Assembly (NCBI GenBank): GCA_016790225.1
Contig: JAEUOZ010000060.1
Coordinates: 1 to 64,000 of the forward strand
Length of the DNA stretch: 64,000 bases
Reading direction: 5' to 3'
Source of the DNA: Rubrivivax sp.
Lineage (GTDB): Bacteria; Pseudomonadota; Gammaproteobacteria; Burkholderiales; Burkholderiaceae
Both the position numbers and the translations under genes were made by a program. The notes below the pieces were generated by a model. The model made no database searches. It was not told the DNA's origin and worked only from the letters and a program-made list of their open reading frames with translations. The number at the start of each line of letters is the position of its first letter. Position 1 is the first letter of the stretch. Positions 45,367 through 54,143 of this stretch are shown here, piece by piece.

Positions 45367-46791
45367 TCAACCCCGCAAGGGATGGGAAGACTTGAAATGA
45401 TCGGCAATCGACTGCGCAAATTCGGAAAGCGCGCGGTCATGCTGGCTCTTCTTCTCGAGTTCGGCCAGGGATTCGTTCTTGCAGCTGACCTGCAGCGCTG
45501 TCAGTGCTTCCCACTCCGTCAGGACGCTGTACCGCACTTGGATGGGGAAGACCTTGAACCCCTGCCGCGACTGATGGGCAGCGAGCAAGGTGGGCAATTC
45601 CTTGTTCCGAATGAAGGCGGACGCCAGGAAGTCGTTCGAGACGCAGAAAACCACGCCGGTGGCGCGCTGCATGCCGTCCTTGATCTTCTGCAGCCAATCG
45701 TCGCCCGTGTCGATCTCCTGCTCATCGATCCAGAGCTCGGGGAGGCAGTGCTGCGGTAGCGCACGGATCGCGCCAACCACGCGCTCCATCCAGTCGGTGT
45801 CCTTGTGAGAGTAGCTGACGAAGAGGCCTGCGCGCGTGTCCTTCGCAGCGGGCGAAGGCTCGCCCGGATAGAGCGCCTGGATGATGCGCGCCACGCTGCC
45901 ACCGAGGGCATCCTCGAACTCCGCCAGTGACCGCTGGTCTGCCTCCTGCAGCTGATGACCCGGGCGCTGATAGAGCACGTCAACGCCCAAGGTACGCAGC
46001 AGCTCTGCGCGGACCTCGGCCGCCACGCCCGGAACACCAGCTTCATTGAACGAGGCCAGCAGCACGGGTCTGAGCTTGAAGCGCCGCTCCAGCACGCCCA
46101 GCGCCGCGCGCAGCACGCCCGGGTTCGGCACCATCGATGGGCTTGCGGGCACCGGGCCTTTCGCACGGGCCAGCACACCAGCGCCGTCACGCGGCCGCTG
46201 CGTGTAGAGGGCCACCTGCTGCATCGTGGCATCGAGCTGCGCGCCGTGTTCGGTTCCGGGAAGCCCCAAGGCCCGGCGCCCCCGCAACGCATTGGCGGCA
46301 CGCTCCATGCCGTTGGGGCCGTGCTCGGGGTCGAAGCCGGTGTCTCCCAAGGCGGTGGCGACAAGGTCCGTCAGCAGGGGCTGATCGTCGCGCACCGTCA
46401 GCGCAAGGCTGCCATCATCCAGGGGCAGGCTGGCTTGGGCTGAACGTCGGGTGAGGGCTTCTGCGACCGTCAAGGCAAGCCAGAAGATGGTCTCACGCGC
46501 ATCGGAATGAGCCTTGGACAGTGCTTGTCCGCTGGGCGGACTGGTGGCGTAGCTCTCGAGCAGGGCAAGCATGCCCTCCGGACTGTCTTGCGGTTCAAGT
46601 GCCGCTGACAGCGTGGCCTGATCATCGATCGGTGCGCCGCCCCAATCCGTCCAAGCTTTCCAGAACTCCACAAGGTCTGCTGAGCGTTGGGCTTGCGGCA
46701 GCGCAAGCAGCGGGGCGAGCTTCTGCTGACACAGACTCGGCGCATGTTCTGCGGCGGCTGGCGACGTTCGTCTTTCGAAGTCTGTGCCCAT
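45367..46791 (-). CDS. TIR-domain protein with uncharacterised N-terminal region
   Basis: 474 residues. The C-terminal domain (about 318-450) is a TIR domain: GLFVSYSHKDTDWMERV, LWIDEQEIDTGDDWLQKIKDGMQRATGVVFCVSNDFLASAFIRNKELPTLL and FPIQVRYSVL. Glu398 in NKELP is in the place of the catalytic Glu of NAD-cleaving TIR domains, so NADase effector activity is plausible. The N-terminal 315 residues are mainly helical and not recognised; they may sense or bind the ATPase/vWA partner. ATG at 46791 was chosen for its good Shine-Dalgarno (GGGAG, 4-nt gap); an ATG 21 codons upstream lacks one. It is the first gene of the DGR-containing operon. Confidence 0.88.
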   Translation of the reverse strand: MGTDFERRTSPAAAEHAPSLCQQKLAPLLALPQAQRSADLVEFWKAWTDWGGAPIDDQATLSAALEPQDSPEGMLALLESYATSPPSGQALSKAHSDARETIFWLALTVAEALTRRSAQASLPLDDGSLALTVRDDQPLLTDLVATALGDTGFDPEHGPNGMERAANALRGRRALGLPGTEHGAQLDATMQQVALYTQRPRDGAGVLARAKGPVPASPSMVPNPGVLRAALGVLERRFKLRPVLLASFNEAGVPGVAAEVRAELLRTLGVDVLYQRPGHQLQEADQRSLAEFEDALGGSVARIIQALYPGEPSPAAKDTRAGLFVSYSHKDTDWMERVVGAIRALPQHCLPELWIDEQEIDTGDDWLQKIKDGMQRATGVVFCVSNDFLASAFIRNKELPTLLAAHQSRQGFKVFPIQVRYSVLTEWEALTALQVSCKNESLAELEKKSQHDRALSEFAQSIADHFKSSHPLRG

Positions 46792-46954
46792 GGATCTCCC
46801 TGTTCGCTGCACGCGCTCGGAGGGCGCGCTGGGTGGCATCAAGCGGCGCACCATGATGCCAGTATCGGACCGGCGAAGACAAACCGGTCGGGCGCCTCAG
46901 TGCCGCTCGCCAAGCTGCACCGGCCCTCCCCGCCAAGGACAAAAGCCCGGCCGG

Positions 46955-46981
46955 TAGAATTCCAACTTCCGATTCCAACTT
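46955..46981 (+). promoter_or_regulatory. Candidate vapBC promoter and operator
   Basis: A -10-like TAGAAT (46955-46960) is followed by two direct copies of ATTCCAACTT (46959-46968 and 46972-46981), 13 bp apart, just before vapB. AbrB-type antitoxins repress their own operon through repeated sites near the promoter, so this is a likely operator. I see no convincing -35 box. Confidence 0.5.
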
Positions 46982-47003
46982 TCTCGCATCCTTTCACTTC
47001 AAC

Positions 47004-47282
47004 ATGCTCGTCAGCGACAAAGGCCAGGTCACCATCCCCAAGCGCATCCGCGACGCGGCCGGCGTGCTGCCCGGCAGCGAGGTGACGTTCAGCCTGGAAG
47101 GCAGCCGCATCGTCATCACGCCGGTGTCGACAGCGGTCAAGTCGGACCGGCGGGAGAAGTTGCGTGCAGCCGCCGCCAAGGTGCGCTCGAGCCTGGCGCC
47201 GGAGTTCCGGCAGATGAGCGCCGACGACATCCTCGGCTTCATCCGCAGCGACCAGGCGGCCACGAAGCGCGGCCGCCGTTGA
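47004..47282 (+). CDS. vapB: AbrB/MazE-type antitoxin (VapB-like)
   Basis: A 92-residue protein with an N-terminal swapped-hairpin AbrB DNA-binding domain (LVSDKGQVTIPKRIRDAAGVLPGSEVTFSLEGSRIVI). The longer C-terminal arm (EKLRAAAAKVRSSLAPEFRQMSADDILGFIR) should wrap the toxin. It would neutralise the PIN-domain toxin encoded 4 nt downstream and repress the operon. Start ATG at 47004 fits the domain exactly. It is divergent from the TIR/DGR operon across 212 nt. Confidence 0.9.
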   Translation: MLVSDKGQVTIPKRIRDAAGVLPGSEVTFSLEGSRIVITPVSTAVKSDRREKLRAAAAKVRSSLAPEFRQMSADDILGFIRSDQAATKRGRR

Positions 47283-47286
47283 GCGC

Positions 47287-47715
47287 GTGAGCCTCGCCCG
47301 CTACGACGGCAGCGCGGGCGCGCTGGTCGACACGAACGTCTGGATCGATTGCATCGACAGCGGCAGCCCCTGGCACGGCTGGGCCATCGACGCGCTGCAG
47401 CAGTGCAGTGAGCGGCTGGTGCTCCACGTGAATGTGGTGATCTACACGGAGCTGCTGGTGCCAGCGCCGGATGAGCGGGCACTGGATGCGATGCTGGACG
47501 TCTACGACACCGTGCGCTCTGCGCTGCCGTGGTCCTGCGCGGCCCTGGCCGCCCGTGCCTTTGCCCAGTACCGGCAGCGCGGCGGTGCGCGGCGGCGGCC
47601 CTTGCCCGATTTCTACATCGGCGCCCATGCGGCCGTGGCCAACCTCAGCGTGCTCACGCGAGATCCGGCCGGCATGCGCAGCTACTTTCCCAAGTTGAAC
47701 CTGATGGGGCCTTGA
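47287..47715 (+). CDS. vapC: PIN-domain toxin (VapC-like ribonuclease)
   Basis: A 142-residue PIN-domain protein. Seen: the first acidic residue in ALVDTNVWIDCID, a conserved Glu in VVIYTELLVP, and the acidic pair in LPDFYIGAHAAVANLSVLTRDPAGMRSYFP. VapC toxins are Mg-dependent RNases that cut tRNA or rRNA. The start is GTG at 47287, separated from the antitoxin stop by 4 nt, the usual coupled arrangement. Confidence 0.9.
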   Translation: MSLARYDGSAGALVDTNVWIDCIDSGSPWHGWAIDALQQCSERLVLHVNVVIYTELLVPAPDERALDAMLDVYDTVRSALPWSCAALAARAFAQYRQRGGARRRPLPDFYIGAHAAVANLSVLTRDPAGMRSYFPKLNLMGP

Positions 47716-47717
47716 GC

Positions 47718-47738
47718 GACTGCCCTCCTGGGGCAGTC
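47718..47738 (+). terminator. Hairpin after vapC
   Basis: GACTGCCC (47718-47725) and GGGCAGTC (47731-47738) form a perfect 8-bp stem directly after the vapC stop. No T-run follows, so it is a weak intrinsic terminator or an RNA-stabilising hairpin. Confidence 0.5.
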
Positions 47739-47938
47739 AGCCGACGCGCACCGCTTGGACCGGCCCGGGCGGGGATGCTGCCGCGATGATCTTCTCCCGA
47801 ACGCCCAAGCTGCAGCGGATCGAGCCGCCAAGCTTTGGCCGGAAGCGTACGCCGCCGCGGGCACCCACGCATCCACCACCACCAATCCCAGCTCGTCAAA
47901 GCCCCGCACACGGCGGCTCACCGGGGGTGATCCACCCC

Positions 47939-48514
47939 TCACACCGCCAGCAAATGCGCCCGGTAATGCACCAGCTCATCAATGGATTCGTGCACATCGG
48001 CCAGCGCGGTGTGCGCCTGGGCTTTTTTCAGGCCCTCCAGCGCCGCGGGTTTCCAGCGTTTGGCCAGTTCCTTGAGGGTGCTGACATCCAGGTTGCGGTA
48101 GTGGAAGAAGGCTTCCAGCGTGGGCATGGTGCGGGCGAGGAAGCGGCGGTCCTGGCAGATGCTGTTGCCGCACATGGGGCTCTTGCCCTTGGGCACGTAC
48201 TGTTCCAGAAAGGCGATCACCTGCTTCTCGGCGGCGGCTTCGTCGATGGCGCTGGCCTTCACGCGGTCGATCAGGCCGCTGCGGCCGTGGGTGTTCTTGT
48301 TCCAGGCGTCCATGCCGTCCAGCACGGCGGCGCTCTGGTGGATGGCAAAGACGGGGCCTTCGACGCGCAGGTTCAGCATCGGATCGGTCACGATCACGGC
48401 GATCTCGATGATGCGGTCGCTGTCGGGCAGCAGGCCGGTCATCTCCAGATCGATCCAGATCAGGTTGTTCTCGTGGCGCGCCAGGGTGTTGGTGGCGGGG
48501 CTGGGTTCGGTCAT
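47939..48514 (-). CDS. orn: Oligoribonuclease
   Basis: A 191-residue DEDDh 3'-5' exoribonuclease that degrades 2-5 nt RNA fragments and dinucleotides such as pGpG. Seen: Exo I with [43 protein letters not shown] in Exo II, and the [14 protein letters not shown]xo III with the catalytic His. Length is the family norm. ATG at 48514 ([22 protein letters not shown]) was chosen over longer options that read into GC-rich intergenic sequence. Divergent from the M48 protease. Confidence 0.96.
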   Translation of the reverse strand: MTEPSPATNTLARHENNLIWIDLEMTGLLPDSDRIIEIAVIVTDPMLNLRVEGPVFAIHQSAAVLDGMDAWNKNTHGRSGLIDRVKASAIDEAAAEKQVIAFLEQYVPKGKSPMCGNSICQDRRFLARTMPTLEAFFHYRNLDVSTLKELAKRWKPAALEGLKKAQAHTALADVHESIDELVHYRAHLLAV

Positions 48515-48626
48515 CGCGGCGGGGCTCCCTCGGCGCGCGGCGCCTTCGTGCCGGCCCGGTGGCCGGCCGCGGGGCATGTCCTGCGCTGGACGGGCGATTG
48601 TGCCCGCCGCCTACACTGCGGCCCTG

Positions 48627-49889
48627 ATGAATGCCCTGACCGTCACCCTTGTCTTTTCCGCCGCGGTGCTGCTGTGGCTGGCCGTGCAGCTGTGGCTGGC
48701 CACGCGCCAGATGCGCCACGTGGCCCTGCACCGCGGCAGCGTGCCGGCGCCCTTTGCCGGCAGCGTGACGCTGGGCGCGCACCAGAAGGCAGCGGACTAC
48801 ACGCTGGCCAAGGGCCGTTTCGGGCTGCTGCAGATGGCGCTGGGCGCCGCGCTGCTGCTGGGCTGGACGCTGCTGGGCGGGCTGGATGCGCTGAATCTGT
48901 GGGTGCTGGAATCCGTGCAGCCGCGCTGGGGCGACATGGCCTACCAGCTGGCGCTGATCGGCGCCTTCACGCTGATCGGCGGCCTGATCGATCTGCCCTT
49001 CGATGCCTGGCGCATCTTCCGCATCGAGCAGCAGTTCGGCTTCAACCGCATGACCTTCAGGCTCTGGGTGGCCGACATGCTCAAGGGCACGCTGGTGGGC
49101 CTGCTGATCGGCGCGCCGCTGGTCGCGCTGATGCTGTGGCTGATGGGCAAGGCCGGCCCGCTGTGGTGGCTGTGGGCCTGGGGCGTGTGGATGGGCTTCA
49201 ACCTGCTGTTGCTGGTGATCTACCCGACGGTGATCGCCCCGCTGTTCAACCGCTTCAAGCCGCTGGACGACGATTCGCTGAAAGCCCGCGTGCAGGCGCT
49301 GATGGCGCGCTGCGGCTTTGCCGCCAAGGGCCTGTTCGTGATGGACGGCAGCCGGCGCTCGGCGCACGCCAATGCCTACTTCACCGGCCTGGGCGCCGCC
49401 AAGCGCGTGGTCTTCTACGACACGCTGCTGGCGCGCCTGAGCCCGGGCGAGGTGGAAGCCGTTCTCGCGCACGAGCTGGGGCACTTCAAGCACCGGCATG
49501 TGCTCAAGCGCATCGTGGCGATCTTTGCGATGAGCCTGGCAGGGTTGGCACTGCTGGGCTGGCTGTCCTCTCAAAGCGGCTTCTTCGCCGGCCTGGGCGT
49601 GCAGCCCAACATGGGCAGCCCCAACGACGCGCTCGCGCTGCTGCTCTTCCTGCTGGCGCTGCCGCCCTTTACCTTCTTCATCTCGCCGCTGATGGCGCAG
49701 GTCTCGCGCCGGCATGAATTCGAGGCCGATGCCTACGCCTGCGCGCAGGCCTCCGGGCGCGATCTCGCCCAGGCGCTCTTGAAGCTGCACGAGGACAACG
49801 CCGCGACGCTGACGCCCGATCCCCTCTACGTGCGCTTCTACTACTCGCACCCGCCGGCCAGCGAGCGCCTCGCGGCGCTGCCGGGATGA
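48627..49889 (+). CDS. M48 family (Ste24-like) membrane metalloprotease
   Basis: A 420-residue multi-pass membrane zinc protease. Seen: an N-terminal transmembrane helix (VTLVFSAAVLLWLAVQLWLA), several further helices, FGFNRMTFRLWVADMLKG (a Ste24 signature), the zinc motif HELGH at 282-286 followed by KHRH, and a downstream Glu (HEFEADAYA) as third ligand. Members process prenylated or membrane proteins and help membrane protein quality control. Its place next to orn and rsgA is the usual betaproteobacterial order. Confidence 0.93.
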   Translation: MNALTVTLVFSAAVLLWLAVQLWLATRQMRHVALHRGSVPAPFAGSVTLGAHQKAADYTLAKGRFGLLQMALGAALLLGWTLLGGLDALNLWVLESVQPRWGDMAYQLALIGAFTLIGGLIDLPFDAWRIFRIEQQFGFNRMTFRLWVADMLKGTLVGLLIGAPLVALMLWLMGKAGPLWWLWAWGVWMGFNLLLLVIYPTVIAPLFNRFKPLDDDSLKARVQALMARCGFAAKGLFVMDGSRRSAHANAYFTGLGAAKRVVFYDTLLARLSPGEVEAVLAHELGHFKHRHVLKRIVAIFAMSLAGLALLGWLSSQSGFFAGLGVQPNMGSPNDALALLLFLLALPPFTFFISPLMAQVSRRHEFEADAYACAQASGRDLAQALLKLHEDNAATLTPDPLYVRFYYSHPPASERLAALPG

Positions 49890-49993
49890 GCGCGCCGGGC
49901 CGTTCCCAAGCGCGAATCCCGGAGTGCGCAGCACGAAGGGGCGTGCGATGAGACATCCGACATGCCGCCACGGCGTCCGCTGAGGTACGGCGT

Positions 49994-50914
49994 TTGAGCC
50001 GCCCCACGGAACAGGATGCCGGGCTGGATGCCGGCCTGGTGGTCGGCGCCCACGGCCGCCACCTGGCGGTGCAGACGCCCGAAGGCCGGCGTGTGCACTG
50101 CCACCTGCGCGGCAAGAAGACCGAAGCCGTGGTGGGTGATCGTGTGCGCTGGCAGCCCAGCGGCGATGAAGGCGTGGTCGAACACATCGAGCCGCGCCGC
50201 AACCTGCTGTTTCGCCAGGACGAGTGGCGCACCAAGTCTTTTGCCGCCAACCTGGACGCGCTGCTGGTGCTGGTGGCCGTGGAGCCGCCGTTCTCCGAAT
50301 CGCAGATGGCACGCGCGCTGATCGCAGCGCAGAGCGCCGGCGTGCCGGCCTGGATCGGCCTGAACAAGACCGATCTGCCCGGCGTGGACGCCGCGCGCGA
50401 ACGGCTGGCGCCCTACACCGCGATGGGCGTGGACGTGGTGGAGATGGCGCTGAAGGCCGCGCCCGAGGCCGCGCGGGAGACCCTGGCGCCGCGACTGCGC
50501 GGCCGCACGACGCTGGTGCTGGGGCCCAGCGGCATGGGCAAGAGCACGCTGATCAACCGCTTCGTGCCGCAGGCCGCGGCCCAGGTGGGCGAGATCTCCA
50601 AGGCGCTGAACGCCGGCCGCCACACCACCACCACCACCACCTGGTATGCGCTGGGTGAGCGCGACGAGGACGGCGCCTTGATCGATTCACCGGGCTTCCA
50701 GGAATTCGGGCTGCGGCACATCGCTGCTGCCGATCTGGCCGGCCTGATGCCGGATCTGGCGGCGCAGCTGGGCCACTGCCGCTTCTACAACTGCAGCCAC
50801 CGCCACGAGCCCGGCTGCGGCGTGCGCGCGGCGGTGGAGCGCGGCGAGATCGCCGCCAGCCGCTACCGCATCTATGGTGAACTGCTGGAGGAGCTGAGCA
50901 CCGCGCGCTACTGA
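49994..50914 (+). CDS. rsgA: Ribosome small subunit-dependent GTPase A
   Basis: A 306-residue circularly permuted GTPase that checks late 30S subunit maturation. Seen: N-terminal OB fold (GLVVGAHGRHLAVQTPEGRRVHCHLRG), G4 motif NKTD before G1 (GPSGMGKSTLINRF), the G3 region DSPGFQEFG, and a zinc site C-x4-C-x-H-x5-C (CRFYNCSHRHEPGC). The order G4-G1-G3 is the permutation typical of the family. The start is TTG at 49994: no ATG or GTG lies between it and an in-frame stop at 49949. Confidence 0.95.
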   Translation: MSRPTEQDAGLDAGLVVGAHGRHLAVQTPEGRRVHCHLRGKKTEAVVGDRVRWQPSGDEGVVEHIEPRRNLLFRQDEWRTKSFAANLDALLVLVAVEPPFSESQMARALIAAQSAGVPAWIGLNKTDLPGVDAARERLAPYTAMGVDVVEMALKAAPEAARETLAPRLRGRTTLVLGPSGMGKSTLINRFVPQAAAQVGEISKALNAGRHTTTTTTWYALGERDEDGALIDSPGFQEFGLRHIAAADLAGLMPDLAAQLGHCRFYNCSHRHEPGCGVRAAVERGEIAASRYRIYGELLEELSTARY

Positions 50915-50960
50915 GCGCCCTCAGGGCCGGGCTGCGCCCAGCCCGCCCCCCGTGGGGGTT

Positions 50961-50990
50961 CAAGCAAAGTGGCAAAGCCACATTTGCTTG
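50961..50990. other. 30-nt inverted repeat between convergent genes
   Basis: CAAGCAAA-GTGGC-AAA-GCCAC-A-TTTGCTTG folds into a 13-bp hairpin with one bulged base and an AAA loop. It is preceded by a smaller CCCCC-CGT-GGGGG hairpin (50946-50958). It sits between the ends of rsgA and the CobD-like gene, so it may act as a bidirectional terminator or be one copy of a REP-like element. Confidence 0.6.
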
Positions 50991-51044
50991 AGAGGCCGCC
51001 GTCTCACCCGATGGGGCGGCGAAGCGCGTGGCAGCTGCGGTGCC

Positions 51045-52034
51045 TCAGCCGGCGATGCTGGCCAGCGTGAGCAGCGCCAGCAGCAGCATCCACAGGATCA
51101 CCGAGCGCCAGACCAGCGCCACCATGCTCTGCAGGTGGGCCATCTGCGGCGGCAAGCCGGCGGTGGAGCCCTCAGCGGCTGTCGTGCCTTCCACCTCGCC
51201 GGCCGAAAAGCTCTTGCTGCGATCGGGCGTCACGCCCGGCGGCGCCTTGCCGCCCAGCTGCACGCCCACGGCACCGGCCGCGGCGGCCAGGATGATGCCC
51301 TCGTTGGCGTGCTTCCACAGCCCGGCGTCCTTGCGCCAGCTGTTGATCGCTTCCTCGAAGTTGCCCACCACCGCAAAGCCAAAGGCGGTCAGCCGCGCCG
51401 GCACGTGATCCAGCAGGCTGAAGGCGCGGGCCACGCGGTCACGCAGGCCTTCGTTGAAGGGCGCGTCCATGTTCAGCTGGCGGTAGGCCCAGTAACGTCG
51501 CACGAAGTCCGCCATGCGGTAGAGCACCGCGCCAGCCGGCCCGAGGCCCAGCGCCGCAAGCACCACAAACCAGAAGAAGACGCCGAAGACGTGGCGATGC
51601 GCCGCCAGCAGCGAGTGTTCGATCACGTGGCGCATCAGCTCGCTGCGCGGCAGCTCGCTGGCATCCAGGTGGCGCCAGTCGGCGAGCAGGCGCTTGGCCT
51701 CGTCCTCGTCGCCCCTCACCAGCGCATCGCGGATGCCGGTGAAGTGATGGCTGAACTGCCGGAAGCCCAGCGTCAGGTACAGCACCGCCACGTCCAGCAC
51801 CAGCGCGGCGATCAGGCTGTAGCGCTGCACCAGCAGGTACACACCCGCCGTCAGCAGCGTAGGCCCCAGCACCGAGATGGACCACACCACCCAGCCGTGA
51901 TGCGGCTTGCCTGCATCAAAATTGCGGCCGACCCAGGCGACCCAGGCTTTCAGGCCATCCAGGACGACCGTATCGCGGGGCATGGGGCGCAGCTGTTCGA
52001 GCAGCAGCGCAAAGAGGACCGCAAAAAAGCTCAT
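51045..52034 (-). CDS. CobD/CbiB-related membrane protein
   Basis: A 329-residue membrane protein with several hydrophobic helices. Seen: FFAVLFALLLEQLRPMPRD at the start, LGFRQFSHHFTGIRDALVRGDEDEAKRLLADW (related to the FKGLR...AL region of CobD), VFGVFFWFVVLAALGLGPAGAVLYRMADF, and a final helix (SVILWMLLLALLTLASIAG). In cobalamin synthesis CobD/CbiB forms adenosylcobinamide, but betaproteobacterial proteins at this locus lie outside cobalamin clusters and their function is unproven. It is the last gene of the rpsP operon. Confidence 0.85.
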   Translation of the reverse strand: MSFFAVLFALLLEQLRPMPRDTVVLDGLKAWVAWVGRNFDAGKPHHGWVVWSISVLGPTLLTAGVYLLVQRYSLIAALVLDVAVLYLTLGFRQFSHHFTGIRDALVRGDEDEAKRLLADWRHLDASELPRSELMRHVIEHSLLAAHRHVFGVFFWFVVLAALGLGPAGAVLYRMADFVRRYWAYRQLNMDAPFNEGLRDRVARAFSLLDHVPARLTAFGFAVVGNFEEAINSWRKDAGLWKHANEGIILAAAAGAVGVQLGGKAPPGVTPDRSKSFSAGEVEGTTAAEGSTAGLPPQMAHLQSMVALVWRSVILWMLLLALLTLASIAG

Positions 52035-52124
52035 CGCGGGCAATCATAGCCACCGCGCCTGGCGGCACGGCCAAGGCAGCCGGCGCCGCGTCTGCCCCGC
52101 ACGCGGCGCGGGCGGTTCAAGCGG

Positions 52125-52814
52125 TCAATCCTCGCCCGCGGCGAGGTACGCGTAGAGGTTGCGCAGCATCGCGGCCGTGGCGCCCCAGATGAAGTAGTCG
52201 CGGCCGTCCTGGCGCCAGGGCATCGAGAGAAACTGCCGCCGCTGGCCTTCCATCTCGAAGACATGGCGCTGGTGGTGCGCCGGCGTCATCAGAAAGGGCA
52301 GCGGCACCTCGAAGGCCTCGGCCACCTCGAAGCTGTCCAGGTTCAGCTCGAAGGGCGGCCGCACCAGCGCCACCACCGGCGTCACCACGTAGTGCGTGAC
52401 CGTGGTGTAGGTGGGCAGCTGCCCCAGGATCTGGATGTGCCGGCGCGAGAGGCCGACCTCTTCTTCGGTCTCGCGCAGCGCGGTGGCAAACACATCGGCA
52501 TCGCCCTCGTCGCGGCGCCCGCCGGGAAAGCTGATCTGCCCCGCGTGATCGTGCAGGTGATCGGTGCGGCGCGTCAGCAGCACGTGCAGGCCGTCTTCGC
52601 GCTGGACCAGGGGCACCAGCACCGAAGCGGCTGCCGGTGTGCGGCCTTCGAAGAGGCCGCCGTCGCCCGGAAACTCCGGCGCCCAGGCGCGGCCCTCGGC
52701 AAAGCGCTGCCTCAGCCCCTCGGGCTGCAGCCGGTGGGCCGGCAGCGCCGGCAGGTGCGCGTCCGTACCGGCCACCGGCACGGACTGCGGGTGGGTGATG
52801 CGCGCGCGGGCCAT
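52125..52814 (-). CDS. NUDIX hydrolase, CoA pyrophosphatase type
   Basis: A 229-residue NUDIX enzyme. Seen: the NUDIX box GGRRDEGDADVFATALRETEEEVGL, preceded by VLLTRRTDHLHDHAGQISFPGG. The motif with LLTRR...HxGQxxFPGG is the UPF0035 signature of coenzyme A pyrophosphatases (NudL/Pcd1), which cleave CoA and oxidised CoA. The start at 52814 (MARARITHP) lies 25 nt after the rplS stop, so it belongs to the rpsP operon. Confidence 0.9.
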   Translation of the reverse strand: MARARITHPQSVPVAGTDAHLPALPAHRLQPEGLRQRFAEGRAWAPEFPGDGGLFEGRTPAAASVLVPLVQREDGLHVLLTRRTDHLHDHAGQISFPGGRRDEGDADVFATALRETEEEVGLSRRHIQILGQLPTYTTVTHYVVTPVVALVRPPFELNLDSFEVAEAFEVPLPFLMTPAHHQRHVFEMEGQRRQFLSMPWRQDGRDYFIWGATAAMLRNLYAYLAAGED

Positions 52815-52839
52815 GGAAGGACCCGTCAGCGCCAGCCGA

Positions 52840-53193
52840 TCAAGACAGCTTGGCCTTGATGCGCGCCGACTTGCCGCTGCGCTGACGCAGGAAGTACAGC
52901 TTGGCGCGGCGCACATCGCCGCGGCGCTTGACTTCGATGCTGGCGATCAGCGGGCTGTAGAGCTGGAAGGTGCGCTCCACGCCTTCGCCGCTGGAGACCT
53001 TGCGCACGATGAAGCTGGAATTCAGCCCGCGGTTGCGCTTGGCGATCACCACGCCTTCGTAGGCCTGCACGCGCTTGCGGGTGCCTTCGACGACATTGAC
53101 GTTGACGATCACGGTATCGCCGGGGGCAAATTCGGGAATCGATTTGCCCAGGCGGGCGATCTCTTCCTTCTCGAGGGTCTGGATCAGGTCCAT
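52840..53193 (-). CDS. rplS: 50S ribosomal protein L19
   Basis: A 117-residue protein at the 30S-50S interface. Seen: [65 protein letters not shown], the whole L19 core, and the closing [22 protein letters not shown]. Length is the norm. It follows trmD with a 152-nt gap, longer than other gaps in the operon, which might hold a separate leader or regulatory site; nothing specific was recognised. Confidence 0.98.
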   Translation of the reverse strand: MDLIQTLEKEEIARLGKSIPEFAPGDTVIVNVNVVEGTRKRVQAYEGVVIAKRNRGLNSSFIVRKVSSGEGVERTFQLYSPLIASIEVKRRGDVRRAKLYFLRQRSGKSARIKAKLS

Positions 53194-53345
53194 GGCGGTT
53201 TCCAGCGGTCTTGCGCGGGGGTGTTGGACGAATCGCTGCGCGGCGGCCGGGCCCCAGGGGCACGGCGCACCGCGGTCAGCTGGTGGGCGACGGGCATCGG
53301 TGGATGCCCTCGCGCCTGCCCGGCAGAGGATCGCAAAGCCTTCGA

Positions 53346-54125
53346 TTATAGGCTGAGCGCGGCGAGGAAGCTTTCGTCGGCCCGGCTCAGCCGCCCGGCG
53401 GCCCGCGCCGCGCTGATCAGATCCGGCCGGCGCCGCGCGGTGAGTTCCAGCGAGCGCTCACGCCGCCAGCGCGCGATCTGCGCATGGTGGCCGCTGAGCA
53501 GCACCTCGGGCACGCCACGGCCATCGGCCAGTTGCTCCGGGCGGCTGTAGCTCGGCCCTTCCAGCAGACCGTCGGAAAAGCTGTCCTGCTGGTGCGAGGG
53601 CTCGCTCAGCACATCGGGCTGCAGCCGCGCGACGGCGTCCAGCAAGGCCAGCGCCGGCAGCTCGCCGCCGGAGAGGACAAAATCGCCCAGGCTCAGCTCC
53701 AGCGTCACGTGGCGATCGATCACGCGCTGATCGATGCCCTCGTAGCGGCCGCACAGCAGGATGGCGCCCGCGCCGGCCGCGAGCGCCTGCACCAGAGCCT
53801 GATCCAGGCGGCGGCCGGCGGGCGTGAAGTGCACCACCGGTACCGGGCCCGCGCCGCTGTTCATGGCGTCCTGGCTGCCGTGTTCGGCCAGACGGGCGGC
53901 CTTGACGGCCAGCAGGGCGCGCTCCAGCGGCTCGGCCAGCATCACCATGCCGGGGCCGCCGCCGAAGGGGCGGTCATCGACACGGCGGTAGTTGTCGCTG
54001 GCGTGATCGCGCAGCGGCCACAGCTTCACCTGCACCGCGCCGCCTTCGAAGGCGCGGCGCGTCACGCCCTGCGCGAGGTGCGGCGCAAACAGATCCGGAA
54101 ACAGCGTCAGGACGTCAAAACGCAT
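53346..54125 (-). CDS. trmD: tRNA (guanine-N1)-methyltransferase
   Basis: A 259-residue SPOUT-class methyltransferase that makes m1G37 in tRNAs and so prevents +1 frameshifting. Seen: [33 protein letters not shown], the trefoil-knot SAM site [36 protein letters not shown], and the C-terminal helix starting [18 protein letters not shown]. Order rpsP-rimM-trmD-rplS is conserved in bacteria. It is 18 nt from rimM. Confidence 0.98.
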   Translation of the reverse strand: MRFDVLTLFPDLFAPHLAQGVTRRAFEGGAVQVKLWPLRDHASDNYRRVDDRPFGGGPGMVMLAEPLERALLAVKAARLAEHGSQDAMNSGAGPVPVVHFTPAGRRLDQALVQALAAGAGAILLCGRYEGIDQRVIDRHVTLELSLGDFVLSGGELPALALLDAVARLQPDVLSEPSHQQDSFSDGLLEGPSYSRPEQLADGRGVPEVLLSGHHAQIARWRRERSLELTARRRPDLISAARAAGRLSRADESFLAALSL

Positions 54126-54143
54126 CGCAGGCCTGCCCGGGCC

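Noticed and set aside
47739..47938. Possible small gene or gene remnant between vapC and orn
   Set aside because: Short frames on both strands show no domain, no start signal and no consistent similarity I can name; treated as intergenic.
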